Positions 46,732 through 58,743 of a DNA stretch of 64,000 bases are shown here, piece by piece. This stretch comes from Helianthus annuus. Its lineage: Eukaryota > Streptophyta > Magnoliopsida > Asterales > Asteraceae. The notes below the pieces were generated by a model. The model saw nothing but the letters and a program-made list of their open reading frames with translations, was not told the origin of the DNA and searched no databases. The stretch lies in assembly GCF_002127325.2 (NCBI RefSeq), contig NC_035446.2, forward strand, positions 157,388,799 to 157,452,798, read 5' to 3'. Within the stretch, counting starts at the first letter, position 1. Every line of letters begins with the position of its first letter. The translations under genes were made by a program, and so were the position numbers.

Positions 46732-49700
46732 ATGGACACTTCTCTTCACCCGGCCCTCACGGTCACAAATATCAAAACTCATGTCCCGATCGTTCTCGAA
46801 AAGGACTCAACACACTACTCCATGTGGTCGGCTCTCTTTCAAGTGCACTGCCGGATTTATGATGTGCACGATCATCTTGCTCAACGTCCGTCTGCTGCTA
46901 AACCGTCATCCTCAGACTCGGAAAAATCGGCTGATAACTCTAAAGAAGACACCGACTGGTCCCGAATTGATGCAATCGTCCTCCAGTGGATCTATGCCAC
47001 TATTTCTCAATCGCTGCTGCACATCATTCTCAAACCGGGTCAGTCCGCATACGAAGCCTGGACGTTGGTAAAGAACGAGTTCTCTGACAACAAGACTACC
47101 CGTGCGATCTTTCTCGGTCAAGAGTTTGCCAATCTCAGCCTCGATAACTTCCAGTCGATGTCGGAATATTGTCAGCATGCCAAACATCTTGCCGATCAAC
47201 TCGACAGTGTAGGTGCTCCCATCGACGATCATACGCTTGTGATAAAGGTGTTAACCGGTCTTACCGAGCAATATGACGGTATTTCCACTGTCTTGCAGAA
47301 TAAAACTCCATTGCCCTCCTTCAACGAGGTCCGGTCTCGCTTAACCTTTGAAGAAACCAAGAAGAAACGTTATGTAACTCGGGCTTCTCAATCGGCAGCC
47401 ACTGCGTTGTCGGCCACTGTTTCCAACAATCCATCCCCTATCACAGCCGACTACCCTACCTTCTCATCTGACCGTGGCCGTGGTCGTGGTAGACGCTGCC
47501 GTGGTCGGGGGCGTAATAATGGCAGCCGTGGACGTTCATCCTACAATCAACATAATCACCCATACATTGTGTTTCCTTCCAATTGGACAGCAAGTCAGTG
47601 GGCTGGTCTTTTGAATGGCCAAGCCCAAAACTGGAACAACCAACAAGCCCAACCCCCCTGTTCATATCCCTCTCGGCCCAACAACAATTCTTCCCAAGGC
47701 ATTTTGGGTCCGCGTCCGGATCAGGCACATCACACCGGTTACACTCCCACAGACATCGAGCAGGCACTTTACACCATGTCGCTGAATCCTCCGGATCACG
47801 GGTTGATGGACATTGGAGCAACGTCACACTCGGCCAACCAGCAAGGTATATATTCCCCGTCTAATTTTAATTCGTGCACTAATAAAAATATCATTGTTGG
47901 TAATGGCATGACTATCCCTGTTTTGGCTCAAGGCAACCAAACTCTACCACCCCCCCCCCCCCCTTTCCACCACTTAAACTCAATAACGTCCTATTTGCAC
48001 CCAATATTATCAAAAACTTAATTTCAGTTCGTCGCCTTACAACTGATAATTTAGTTTCTGTTGAGTTTGACCCATTTGGTTTTCTTGTGAAGGATCTCAA
48101 AACACGGGCTCCTATCCTACGATGCAATAGCACAGGCGATCTCTACCCTCTCACTCAGCCTCTACCGCTCCACCTCAACCAACACAAGGCCTTTACTACC
48201 ATCTCTCAAGATCGCTGGCATCAAAGACTGGGTCATCCTGGCAACAATTTATTGCAATCGTTAAAATTATCGTCTTTTATTGATTATGGCAAACTTAATA
48301 AGACTCTTTGTCAATCTTGCGTTTTTGGTAAAAGTGTTATATTACCGTTTTACGATTCCATTAATTGTACTCGTTTGCCCTTTGACATCATACATAGCGA
48401 CCTTTGGACATCACCCATACTTAGTACCGGTGGACACAAATATTACATCCTTTTCTTGGATGACCTCACCAATTTTCTATGGACTTTTCCACTAACACAT
48501 AAATCCCAAGTTTTCAACATTTTTACACAACTTCACAACCTTGTCTCTACACAATTTGAACGAAAAATTAAACAATTTCAGTGTGACAACGGAAAAGAAT
48601 ATGCCAACAAAAATTTCCACACGTTTTGTCACCACAATGGTATGCAATTCCGTTTTTCATGTCCCTACACATCATCTCAAAATGGAAAAGCCGAACGAAA
48701 AATCCGCACCATAAATAATATGCTACGTACCCTTTTAGCCCAAGCTTCCTTACCAACCAATTTTTGGCACCATGCTCTTGAAACCGCAAAGTACTTACTC
48801 AATATCCTACCAAGCAAAAATCACAACTTTCGGTCACCTACCTCACTTCTTTACAATGTCACACCCGAATATGATCATTTACGCGTTTTCGGGTGCCTTT
48901 GTTATCCCATTACTCCCTCTACTAATATCCACAAACTTGATTATCGATCTACCCCGTGTGTATTTCTTGGATACCCACCGAACCATCGAGGGTATAAATA
49001 TCTCGATCTCTCCACTCATCAAATCATTGTTTCTCGTCACGTCCACTTTGAAGAAACAATCTTTCCTTACACCATCCAGTCGCCTACCAAGCCTCCCTCT
49101 TATGATTTTCTCAACCCTACCATACACCCACTAGTTTGGGAACATCTTGCATCCCAAAAACACACTCCTGCCACTCACGATGCCATACCTGACCCACCTA
49201 CTCCTTCCCCTCAAACCACCCACCACGGCCCACTACCCTCCTCATCTAACATCGGCCCTGTTCCTTTACCACCCAACATCGCCCCAATTCTCTTACCACC
49301 TAATATCGTTCCCTCACAGCCCAATATCATTCCCTTACAGCCCATGTCCGCATCACCAGGCCCACACCATACATCCCAGCCCATACCCATGTCCTCTTCA
49401 ACCGGCCCATCTACAACCTCCTCACCAGGCCCACACCATACATCCTAGCCCATACCCACAACTCCGTTCCACAACACCTCTCAAATAAACTCCCTGCCTC
49501 CACCCCCTCCCTCTCCTCCACCCGTTCGCACCATTCACACTCGCTCGATGAGCGGCATCGTTAAACCAAAGCCACAATTCAATCTTCATACCACCACTGT
49601 AATTCCTGTACCCAAAAACCCTCAGGTTGCCTTAGCCACTCCAGAGTGGTACGATGCCATGTCCAATGAATTTAGTGCCCTTATTAAAAACAAGACCTGG

Positions 49701-51155
49701 GAACTTGTACCTCGCACTCCTGACATGAACATTATTCGATGCATGTGGCTATTTAAACACAAGTACAGGTCTAATGGCAGTTTGGAACGCTATAAAGCTC
49801 GTCTGGTCTGTGATGGTCGTAATCAGGAACAAGGGGTTGATTGTGGAGAGACTTTTAGTCCGGTTGTTAAACCGGCAACGATTCGCCTTGTTCTCACTCT
49901 CGCTCTGGCAAAATCATGGAAGATACATCAACTTGATGTCACGAATGCATTTCTTCATGGTAATTTGGAGGAAACTGTTTACATGCACCAACCTCTTGGC
50001 TTTCGTCACCGGGATTTTCCTGACCATGTCTGCCTTCTAAAGAAATCCCTTTATGGTCTCAAACAGGCTCCTCGTGCCTGGTACCAGCGTTTCACTGATT
50101 TTATCACTTCGCAGGGATTTCGGCAAAGCAAATCTGACAACTCTTTATTTACATACAAGGACGGGCATGATGTGGCTTATCTACTTCTTTATGTAGATGA
50201 TATCATTCTTACTACTTCCACTGATGCTCTTCGCCAGAGACTTTTACATACTCTTGCAGGTGAATTTGCCATGAAGGATTTGGGACCACTCTCATATTTT
50301 TTGGGCATACAGGTTACTCGCACTGGGGACCAAATGTTTTTATCTCAACAGTCATATGCTCGTGATAGTATTTATCGTGCTGCCATGGACTCATGTAAGC
50401 CAGCAGCAACCCCCGTCGATACTCAGTCCAAACTATCGGCTGAATCGGGTCCCTTACATGATGATCCTTCTACCTATCGCAGTCTGGCAGGTGCCCTTCA
50501 ATACTTGACTTTCACCAGACCTGACATCTCCTATGCTGTTCAGCAAATTTGCATCCACATGCATGCTCCTCGGGTTGTCCACTGGAATGCTTTAAAAAGA
50601 ATTATCAGGTACATTCAAGGCACTATCGAATTCGGCCTTCACCTCACTCCTGCACGGCTTTTATCTCTTGTAGCCTATACAGACGCTGACTGGGCAGGCT
50701 GTCCTGATACTCGCCGTTCAACCTCTGGTTACTGTGTTTACATGGGGGATAGTCTTATCTCTTGGTCCTCTAAGCGACAATCCACCATCTCTCGCTCCAG
50801 TGCTGAAGCCGAATACCGTGGAGTTGCTAATGTAGTCGCTGAACTCTGCTGGCTACGCAATCTTCTTCTGGAATTACATCATCCGATCACGCGTGCATCT
50901 CTGGTTTACTGTGACAACGTCAGTGCTATATACTTGTCAGGCAATCCGGTGCAACATCAACGCACGAAACATATTGAACTCGACATCCATGTTGTTCGTG
51001 AACAAGTTCAGAGAGGTTGTGTTCGTGTTCTTCATGTTCCGTCCCGACATCAAATAGCTGATATCTTCACCAAGGGTCTTCCACGTGTACTATTTGATGA
51101 TTTTCGGTCCAGTCTCAGCATTCGTCCACCCTTCGCTTCGATTGCGGGGGTGTAA
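46732..51155 (+). pseudogene. Copia gag-pol with one frame break and one stop
   Basis: Order: Gag (UBN2-type, from MDTSLHPALT), an RG-rich stretch (DRGRGRGRRCRGRGR), protease (LMDIGATSH), GAG-pre-integrase (WHQRLGHPG, CQSCVFGK), integrase core (DIIHSDLW, CDNGKEY and the Glu in NGKAERKI), a Pro/Ser-rich linker, reverse transcriptase (LDVTNAFLHGN, YVDDIIL) and RNase H (AYTDADWAGC, SSAEAEYRG). The frame changes at a run of 14 C (47950-47963) after the protease. A TAG interrupts the linker at 49446-49448. The protease motif has Ile where Thr is usual (DIG for DTG). No CCHC knuckle is visible in Gag. The stop overlaps the first bases of the right LTR. Confidence 0.93.
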
Positions 51156-51284
51156 TAGAATATTTGTATATTGGTAAATAATTGTAATTGATTTGATTAT
51201 GATATCCTCTATATTAGGAGACTTACTGATTGTATATATAGGGACACGTAAAGGAATGAGAAATCATCTTGAATAATTCTTATA
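51153..51284 (+). repeat. Copia 3' LTR
   Basis: 132 bp, one substitution from the 5' LTR. Its first three bases serve as the TAA stop of the pol frame. Confidence 0.92.
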
Positions 51285-51289
51285 GTTAT

Positions 51290-52381
51290 GAATCTTCTGG
51301 TAATTAAGCATCTATTTTGATAGTAAGTTTATAGTTCTCTGCTTTCTGGTAGTTAAACATTTAGTTTAACATAGTAGAATACGTATCACTGTAAATCCCA
51401 TCAAACCTAACGATGGTCACGAGATCAAAACCACAACGTAGATAACAAAGTATAGCCTTATTCGGGCAACACTTTAACATCCGTTGATTGGTTTCAGATC
51501 GACTGAACAGGGTATCGTACTAGTGTTCAGGGTTAGCTCACTTTCTACGGAGCAGAGTTTCGAGGGTTTAGAGTTCTTGGGTATAAGGACAGTAAGTCGA
51601 GAGAGAGAAAAAAAAAGAAATGAACAAGTTTAATTGTCCAATTCTCGCTCAATTTATAGCTGCAATTCAGTCTCGTCGCGTCACGCGACCAATCTTTACC
51701 ATCACCGTCGCATAGCGCGACGGGGTGAATTAGGGCATAGGTGGCATGAGTCACCAAGTAGTCCTGCCGCGTGGCAACTTGTGTCTCCAGGCGAAAACTA
51801 AAGCGCCGCGTCACGCGATCGGCTTCGTCATCATCGTCGCGGAGGGCGACGAGACCCAAAACTGGGTTTTCTCATTTTTCGTGTTGGTTTTCGTCGTACG
51901 CGTTCGGGGTTTCGATTATGACTTGTTACGGTGCCTTTTTGAGGGGTGTTACTTTCGGGGACATCCAATAAAATTGGAATAATACGGATAAAATTAACAT
52001 CAATAAAATTGGAATGATACGGATAAAATTAGCATGGTCTCTCTGCAAAGATGATACGTGCAAATCGAAAAATGATCAAAAAATAATTTACATTGTTTCT
52101 CCTCAATTTTAACTATGTTCACTCCGTTTATACCACTTATATAGTTATATCAGTGCACACGTGGGTTCACGTAAATGTTTTTATTCATGGTTTAATGAGC
52201 AGCAACGTGTAAATGTTTTGTTTTCTTTTTATATAAAGTTTTGAGGATGTTATTTTTTTATCGTGATTTAATACGCGTGTTTTAATACTATATATAAATA
52301 CAACTAAAATCGTCTCCAAAGAACATGGTGTAGTGATAAGATCAAGATGTCTCCCCCTATCCAAGAGGTGATAGTTTGTCA
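51290..52381. other. Intergenic, unidentified repeat-like sequence
   Basis: 51650-51860 contains GTCGCGTCACGCGA-like motifs in both orientations, which resembles LTR or subterminal sequence, but no ends were found. ATAAAATTGGAATAATACGG is repeated at 51970 and 52005. No gene. Confidence 0.35.
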
Positions 52382-52390
52382 TTAAAAAAA

Positions 52391-52623
52391 GAGTAAAATG
52401 TCATTTTGTCAATGAGGTTTGACTATTTTTCGACTTTCGTCCCTGAGGTGCCATTTACATCCATAAGGGCCAGGTTTCGAGAGACGAGAGTCGTAAAAAA
52501 TTGCAAACTCAATGATGAAAATGACAATAAAATGCAAACGTAATGACTCAAATACACAAAAAGATCATTTTTAATGGAAGAAACAAAATTGGTTAAACCT
52601 CATGGACAAATATAGCATTTTAC
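52391..52623. mobile_element. Mutator-type MITE upstream of VTE4
   Basis: The left end is GAGTAAAATGTCATTTTGTC. The right end, read inwards, is GTAAAATGCTATATTTGTCC, and ATGAGGTTT recurs inverted. TTAAAAAAA flanks both sides, but it lies in A-rich sequence, so the exact limits are uncertain. The terminus resembles that of 18737-19133. Confidence 0.6.
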
Positions 52624-52860
52624 TTAAAAAAAAAAAAAAAAGCTACTACTACTAAAATAAAATAATCAATATTCTAAAATTTTGAATGGTAGTTGTCACC
52701 CCTCAACTTTTGGAAAGATGGACAAGTGTGAAACACAAAACTAGAAGAGCTCCGCATTGGTCCACAAGTAAAGCGTCCTGCCTAACCGTCCCACACTCGC
52801 TACGTGTTTGTACGGACTGCATAATTTCAACTTTGCAGTTACAGACTTACGGACTGCATA

Positions 52861-54828
52861 ATGACTTCATTGTGCGGCGCGTTCGCATCCACGCTCCTCA
52901 CCACCACCATCCCACACCAATCCAGACTCTTCAGCCGGAGTAAACAACAACCGCTGCAACGCCTCATCAGAGGAGGAGCTATAAGAGCCAACAGTAATCT
53001 GGCTGTTACTACTGCAGATGACCAGCAGTTGAAGAAAGGTATAGCAGAATTCTACGACGAATCGTCCGGAATATGGGAGAATATATGGGGAGAACACATG
53101 CACCATGGCTTCTACGACCCCGACGCCGTCGTGCAAATCTCCGACCACCGCTCTGCTCAGATCCGTATGATTGATCAGGCGCTCGCTTTTGCCTCTGTTT
53201 CTGGTAGTTACTTTTTCTAACAACTTGATAAATTGCATGCTAAAGGTTTTCTCAATTGGTTCATTCATTGTATGTGTATAAGCATGTTGCCTATTTCATG
53301 AATCGTTTATTCGTTTACCTAATGAACAAACGTTTATTTGCTTACTTAACGAACTAATGTTCAAGTGAAAAATTTGTAATAAAAATTTATGCAAATAGTG
53401 TTATGTAAGAGAGATTGTTATTTGCCTTGAGGTATCTATATGTTTTCGGTTATAATGTAAGATGTGTTCTGTGATTAATGTGAAATTTTTGCAGAGGAGG
53501 CGTCAAAGAAACCTAGAAGCATAGTTGATGTTGGGTGTGGAATCGGGGGTAGCGCAAGGTACCTATCGAGAAAATACGGGGCGGAATGTTGTGGCATCAC
53601 TCTTAGCCCTGTACAAGCCGCAAGGGCTCAGGCGCTTGCTGCTGCTCAAGGGCTGGCCAACAAGGTACTGCGGTTTGTTCTTTCAAATGAAAATTAGTCT
53701 CCACTAAGAAAAAAATGTTATATGTTACTTAACTATCTACGATATGTAATAAGGCAGCAAATTATATAACAATTTATAGTGAAAACTGAATGTTTTTCGC
53801 CTTGAAGTCTTTACTAGCATAGAGTTGTTAAACTAACCATGATCAACAATAAGCAGGTCTCATTTCAAGTTGCAGATGCTTTGAACCAGCCATTTCCTGA
53901 TGGGAAGTTTGACCTCGTTTGGTCAATGGAGAGTGGAGAGCACATGCCTGACAAACTAAAGGTAATGTCATGTGTTTTCGTCTGTATGTTTTGTTTTTCA
54001 TGACACTTTTGCTTTCGAAATCAACAGTTTGTTAGCGAGTTGGCTCGAGTGGCTGCCCCTGGAGCCACAATAATCATAGTCACATGGTGCCACAGGGACC
54101 TTTCCACTACTGAAAAATCCCTGCGCCCAGAGGAAAAAAGACTTTTAGACAAGATTTGTGATGGGTTTTATCTGCCTGCTTGGTGCTCCACTGCGGATTA
54201 TATAAAGTTACTGGAATCCCTTTCTCTTAAAGTAAGTTGCATCATGTTTGCTCCATAGTTACCAACACATTTTGAATTAAAGTTGATTATCGTATTGCTA
54301 CTTGGCTTAAGGATATCAAGTCTGCTGATTGGTCGGACAATGTTGCCCCATTTTGGCCAGCTGTGATACGGTCTGCGTTGACCTGGGATGGCCTAACTTC
54401 ATTGCTACAGAGTGGTAATTTCTAATTAGCGTATTAATTCTCTTTTCTCTTGAGATATGTCGTCAAAGCATCGGGTCCCTGTTACTGATAGAATTGGCAA
54501 GTCGGGTAATGGGTCAAATGGTAGTTTTTAGTGTCTGGTCAAACCATAAACACTTTTACCTGTTCGTTTTTTTAAGATTAATGAGCAGTTAAATGTCTGC
54601 AGAAAAAAAACTATAGTACTGTAAATATAAAACGACTTTGGAGGTTTTATGCATTTTGAATCTCGTGTTGACTTTCAACTTGGTGTATGTATATTAATTC
54701 TTTGTGGATTGAATTTGATAACAGGATGGAAGACTATTAGAGGGGCATTGGTAATGCCATTGATGATTGAAGGATTCCAGAAGGGTGTGATCAAATTCTC
54801 GATCATTACATGTAGAAAGCCGGAATAA
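52861..54828 (+). CDS. VTE4: Gamma-tocopherol methyltransferase
   Basis: Chloroplast enzyme that uses S-adenosylmethionine to methylate gamma- to alpha-tocopherol (and delta- to beta-), the last step of vitamin E synthesis. Six exons (52861-53203, 53495-53664, 53857-53961, 54028-54231, 54312-54414, 54725-54828) have GT-AG borders and give 342 residues, near the usual 350. The Ser/Thr/Arg-rich N-terminus (MTSLCGAFASTLLTTT) looks like a transit peptide. The conserved FYDESSGIWENIWGEHMHHG precedes the SAM motif I, IVDVGCGIGGSARYL (about 124-138). LVWSMESGEHMPDK and ITLSPVQAARAQ are typical of the family. The C-terminus IEGFQKGVIKFSIIT is also conserved. A Mutator-type MITE lies about 240 bases upstream. 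Confidence 0.95.
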
Positions 54829-55865
54829 GTGGTTCCGCTATGTAAAATTGGTGAATGTATACTCGACTACTCGTAGATAATGTACTGCTTCTGCCACATT
54901 GGTAGTTTTAAATACACAGAAAATACAAAGAAAATTCCACATTTGAATTTAGAAAAATGACCCTAAAACGTCAACATAATGATACACCTAAGGGAAACGA
55001 TGATCACATGTTGGATATTGAATCGATCGGGTGTATCTATAGGTTAAATTTAAGTTTGTTGGGACATTGGTCCTAAAGAGATCCAATGTCCTGAAAACAA
55101 CACTTATAGTTATAGTAATCTTAATGTGCATTTCATCTGTTGTTGGTATATGTACACTTTTGATATCTATAATTAGGAGACATCATGTGCTACTCGTTTA
55201 CACACGAAAATAGAGTTTGAAGTTGACGGTTTTCTAACCTTTCGAGGGGCCTTCTCGCATTCGTTATTTAACCAGAGAACGATAACTATGTTTAGCTATT
55301 TATAAAGAAACAGTTTAAAGTGGCGGAACTTGACATTTATATCGGAGCCAAAACATTTTTTATATATTTTAAAAGCATCTACATAGTATGTATGTATGTG
55401 TATAAACTCAGCTCAATCACATTTAAGAAACTCAATTCAAAATACAGATTCTAGAGGGGAAAATATATAAACTCAGCTCAATCACAATTAAGGTTTTTAC
55501 CTTCTGATAAAAGAAAATAATCATTGCTTTTCACTCGTCATCTTATCATCTTTAAGAATATATGATTTTTATATAATAATACAAGAGCATGGTTAATAAA
55601 TAATACTTTTTTTTTTGTTTAAAATACATATTAAATACGTCTTTTTCTACTTTTCTTTACATAATCCAAACTTGTCTAAATCAAGAACTCATTTTGCAAT
55701 GAAATTCTCTTTATCATAGAAATAACTTGTGATGATGATTAATGACAACGATGACGATCCTCATGTTCTTAAGACTTCTAGACTATGGCCCAACATCGGT
55801 TTCATCATATAAGTTTGAGAACCAACTTACGTTAACGTCGTCCCTTCAGTTGTACTTAAAGATAA
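54829..55865. other. Intergenic, VTE4 to hAT MITE
   Basis: TATAAACTCAGCTCAATCAC occurs twice (about 55401 and 55468). No gene. Confidence 0.35.
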
Positions 55866-55873
55866 ACATCAGG

Positions 55874-56169
55874 CAGGGCCGGCCCTGAGAATTCGTGTAC
55901 CCTGTTCGAGCTTCAAAAATCATGCCCTTAGGTCTTAACGAAATTGGGTATTTGGCTCAAAAAAGGTCCAAACCTAATGCCAATGGGCTAATAACTAATC
56001 TAAAACATAAGAATAGTTTTGTAAGTGGGCCTATGTTGTGTTTGTATAGGTATACCTTATTAAAAAAAATTACGTATACATATCGGGTTTTTTTCTAAAA
56101 GTAGTGTGCCCTCCGAAATATCGGGCCCTGGCCGGTGGTCCTCCCTGGCCACCCCCAGGGCCGGCCCTG
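55874..56169. mobile_element. hAT MITE with palindromic CAGGGCCGGCCCTG ends
   Basis: Perfect 8 bp duplication ACATCAGG (55866-55873 and 56170-56177). The same palindrome CAGGGCCGGCCCTG stands at both ends. The interior has no transposase. Confidence 0.87.
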
Positions 56170-56660
56170 ACATCAGGGATCAATTCAAGACGCTATATAT
56201 TGCAAGAACACGCTGAATAAATCTTAGCCACCCATGATGATAATTTTAAATCAACTAAAAATAAAAGAAAACCATGTAAATTGTAATGGTCATTATACAC
56301 TATATAACCTATACATGAGTAGGAAAGTGATACAAAACTAAAAATATGTGAACAAATTAGTTTGATTGTTCGCATATAACTTGTACATGTGTAAATAAAC
56401 AGTACAGTTTTTTAAAAATAAAATGAATAGATTAGTCTGATAGTTTTTTTTATGTGAACACCCTCATGATGCATAACCTCTATCAAATAATGTATCTAGA
56501 CACTTGCAGAATGATCACTAAAACAAAATAATACCCCTAAAAAAACTTCAGAATAAAAAATTTAAAGAAACAAATCATAAACCTATAGAAAATTCTGGTC
56601 ATTGTACTCATATCTTCATAGATCTTCGTCAGCACTGTTAATTGAGTATTTAAACTCACC

Positions 56661-58511
56661 TTAGAAGGAAAGTCCACTCCGAGGAAGCTTTTTATCAATT
56701 TTCTGGACTCTTTGAGGCGGCCAGAGAATGTGTGTAACCCTTCCACGAATCAACCCCAGTGGAATCTGCTAAAAGTTAACAATTTATTAACACTTTCAAA
56801 TCCAATATTAACCGAGTGTCTTTGTTTAAGGTAGAGATGGCACATGAACAGTGCGGGTAATGGGTCAAAATGGGTTTGGTCAAACAGGTGCATTTGAATA
56901 CAGTTCAGACAAATTTTAACATGTTAGAACTTCTTTGTAGTTAAATCCTTGTAGTTTGACCCGTTAGAGACAAACATAACTCACATCAATCCATTAATAA
57001 GCAAATGGGTCAAAATACCCACCTTTAGTTAAAAGAAGACGGTCCAACAAAAATCTAAAGTTATCATGAAGTTGACATACCGGGCCAAAGGATCTGGAGT
57101 CCAAGCTGTCAGTTGGATTATCTCCTTCAACCCAACAATGACCTTCAGGAATCTTCACAGCGTCATATGAGAAAGGAACACTGATCCAATCACCCGGCAT
57201 GCCAGTTATACGTTTTATTTGTCTCTCCTTATAATTTCGTGGGGAGCTGCATTAAAATACATACTATTTAACACATGCGGAAGGTTAACGTACAAGACCA
57301 CCTTATCGTGCGAAGCGTACGCGAGCATCTCAACCGCACATCTGACCTACCCTAGGCCTTCAATTTCACGCAGTGGCACAATAGTAATTAACTTGAACCA
57401 TTGGGTGTCAGCCGAGTGGCCACCGACCCCCCCCCCCTTTAAACTGGCCCGAGGACACTCGAGGTCACGGGTTCGAAACATGTTTCAGCCCCTCGGGTTG
57501 GCAGGGGTTTCACCGTCAGGCGTTGTCGGGTCGCTAGCTTGGGAAGGGGGATCCCTTCCGCAGTCAGGGGTACCATGCATCTACCCTTTTTTTTTGTAAT
57601 TAACTTGACATAATTACGCACGTTATAATGCATAATTACGCATGGGTGGGTTAAACCCTAATTACGCTCGTTATTTGCATAATTACGCACGTAATAAAAA
57701 ATCAAAACTCACATGCCACCAGTGGCGGACATAAAGTATTAGTAGGGGTAGCACGGGCTACCCCTCTACCCCGTCTACGTAGTGTAAAAATACCCCTTAA
57801 CTCCATTTCGGTAGTGTAAAAATACCACTCAACTTCGTTTCTGTTATATAAAAGATACCCCTGATCCTAAAAAAAAAATTAGGATACCCCTAAACTTTTG
57901 AACTAGTTCCGCTACTGCATGCCACCAAACATGAAAATTACGCATGTTAAACTCAAAATTACACATGGGTTGTTTCAACCCTAATTATGCATGTTATATG
58001 CATAATTACGCACGTTATCGGGTACTGCGTACGTTAAGGGATTTTTGTATTTTAAACATTCTCTTAACACATCAAGATTCAAGATTCCAAGTTGGAAAAT
58101 ACAACAAAATAAGTTAAAATACATAAAAGAAGGCATATATAAATAGAAAACCTAAATTATACCAGAAAACTACAACATCGCCGTGTGAAAACTTGTAATC
58201 CGTCAAGCAACGTTTCTCTACCAAGACATGGTCATCTGTAGATAAACCAATAACTCGATAAACAAAGTCAAACTAACATAATCAAAGTCAACTGGCACAC
58301 ATCAAGCTGATTCAGTTTTCTATTTTAAAATTAGAAACATACCAGTAAATAAGCCGAAAGAAGAGGAGTTATTTGGAGGATTAAATGTAGGCGCCATAGA
58401 GAGCCCCCGTACAGGGACAACACTAGCAAAACGGTCTGATACGGTTAGGCCTATTAACCCAAATGTGAATGATGATTTACAGACATTCCAGATAAAACTA
58501 GCACTTCTCAT
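56661..58511 (-). CDS. Mitochondrial inner membrane protease subunit 2-like signal peptidase
   Basis: S26-family peptidase expected to trim presequences on the outer face of the mitochondrial inner membrane. Four minus-strand exons (58511-58343, 58235-58163, 57246-57081, 56765-56661) with GT-AG borders give 170 residues. An N-terminal hydrophobic segment (FTFGLIGLTV) precedes VVPVRGLSMAPTFNP with the nucleophile Ser38. The general base is Lys92 in IKRITGMPGDW, followed by PEGHCWVEGDN and SLDSRSFGP-IPLGLI, the family's third box. The start MRSASF is chosen to align with relatives; an in-frame ATG at 58529 would add six residues. The second intron (57247-58162) is enlarged by a SINE and a hAT MITE. 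Confidence 0.9.
57397..57595 (+). mobile_element. tRNA-derived SINE in the protease-gene intron
   Basis: The 13 bp duplication GTAATTAACTTGA stands at 57384-57396 and 57596-57608. A-box-like GTCAGCCGAGTGGCC and B box GGTTCGAAAC are present, and the 3' end is a T-run. It differs from the SINE at 46213 in sequence but has the same build. Confidence 0.82.
57610..58060. repeat. ATAATTACGCACGTTAT repeats around a hAT insertion
   Basis: At least seven copies of ATAATTACGCA(C/T) with GTTAT are spread from 57610 to 58035 inside the intron, interrupted by the hAT MITE at 57720-57917. Confidence 0.6.
57720..57917. mobile_element. Small hAT MITE, CAGTGGCGGA family
   Basis: Perfect 8 bp duplication CATGCCAC (57712-57719 and 57918-57925). 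The ends are CAGTGGCGGAC and TTCCGCTACTG, the same termini as 16045-17212. Confidence 0.87.
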
Positions 58512-58743
58512 ATTGGTATCAAAAATCACAAATCAAGATCAAGATGAAGCAGAATCCATCTGCAAGTATTCAACAATGTATCAAGGCACTATCGAAATTC
58601 GGAAGGAAGAATTCGACAAATCACATGATGAACATCTTAATTTAGTAAACAGCATTATCATAATTGAAGACAAATGGATATGTTTTCACATAATAGATCC
58701 AATATACAGAACTAAATTTGATTTTATTGCGTATATTATATAA

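Larger units (their letters stand above)
46497..51284 (+). mobile_element. Recent Ty1/Copia LTR retrotransposon
   Basis: Two 132 bp LTRs differ at one base (GATCTCC against GATATCC). The 5 bp target duplication GTTAT is at 46492-46496 and 51285-51289. The LTRs start TAATAGAAT and end ATTCTTATA, so the termini are TA...TA rather than TG...CA. The primer site TGGTATCAG follows the left LTR at 46629. The purine tract ATTGCGGGGGTG precedes the right LTR. Total 4788 bp. Confidence 0.95.

Noticed and set aside
51545..51982. Open frames with GTCGCG motifs as a gene
   Set aside because: Both strands are open because of CG-rich repeated motifs. It looks more like LTR or subterminal sequence and could not be delimited.
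52317..52390. tRNA- or SINE-like start before VTE4
   Set aside because: GTGTAGTGATAAG resembles an A box, but no B box or target duplication is present.
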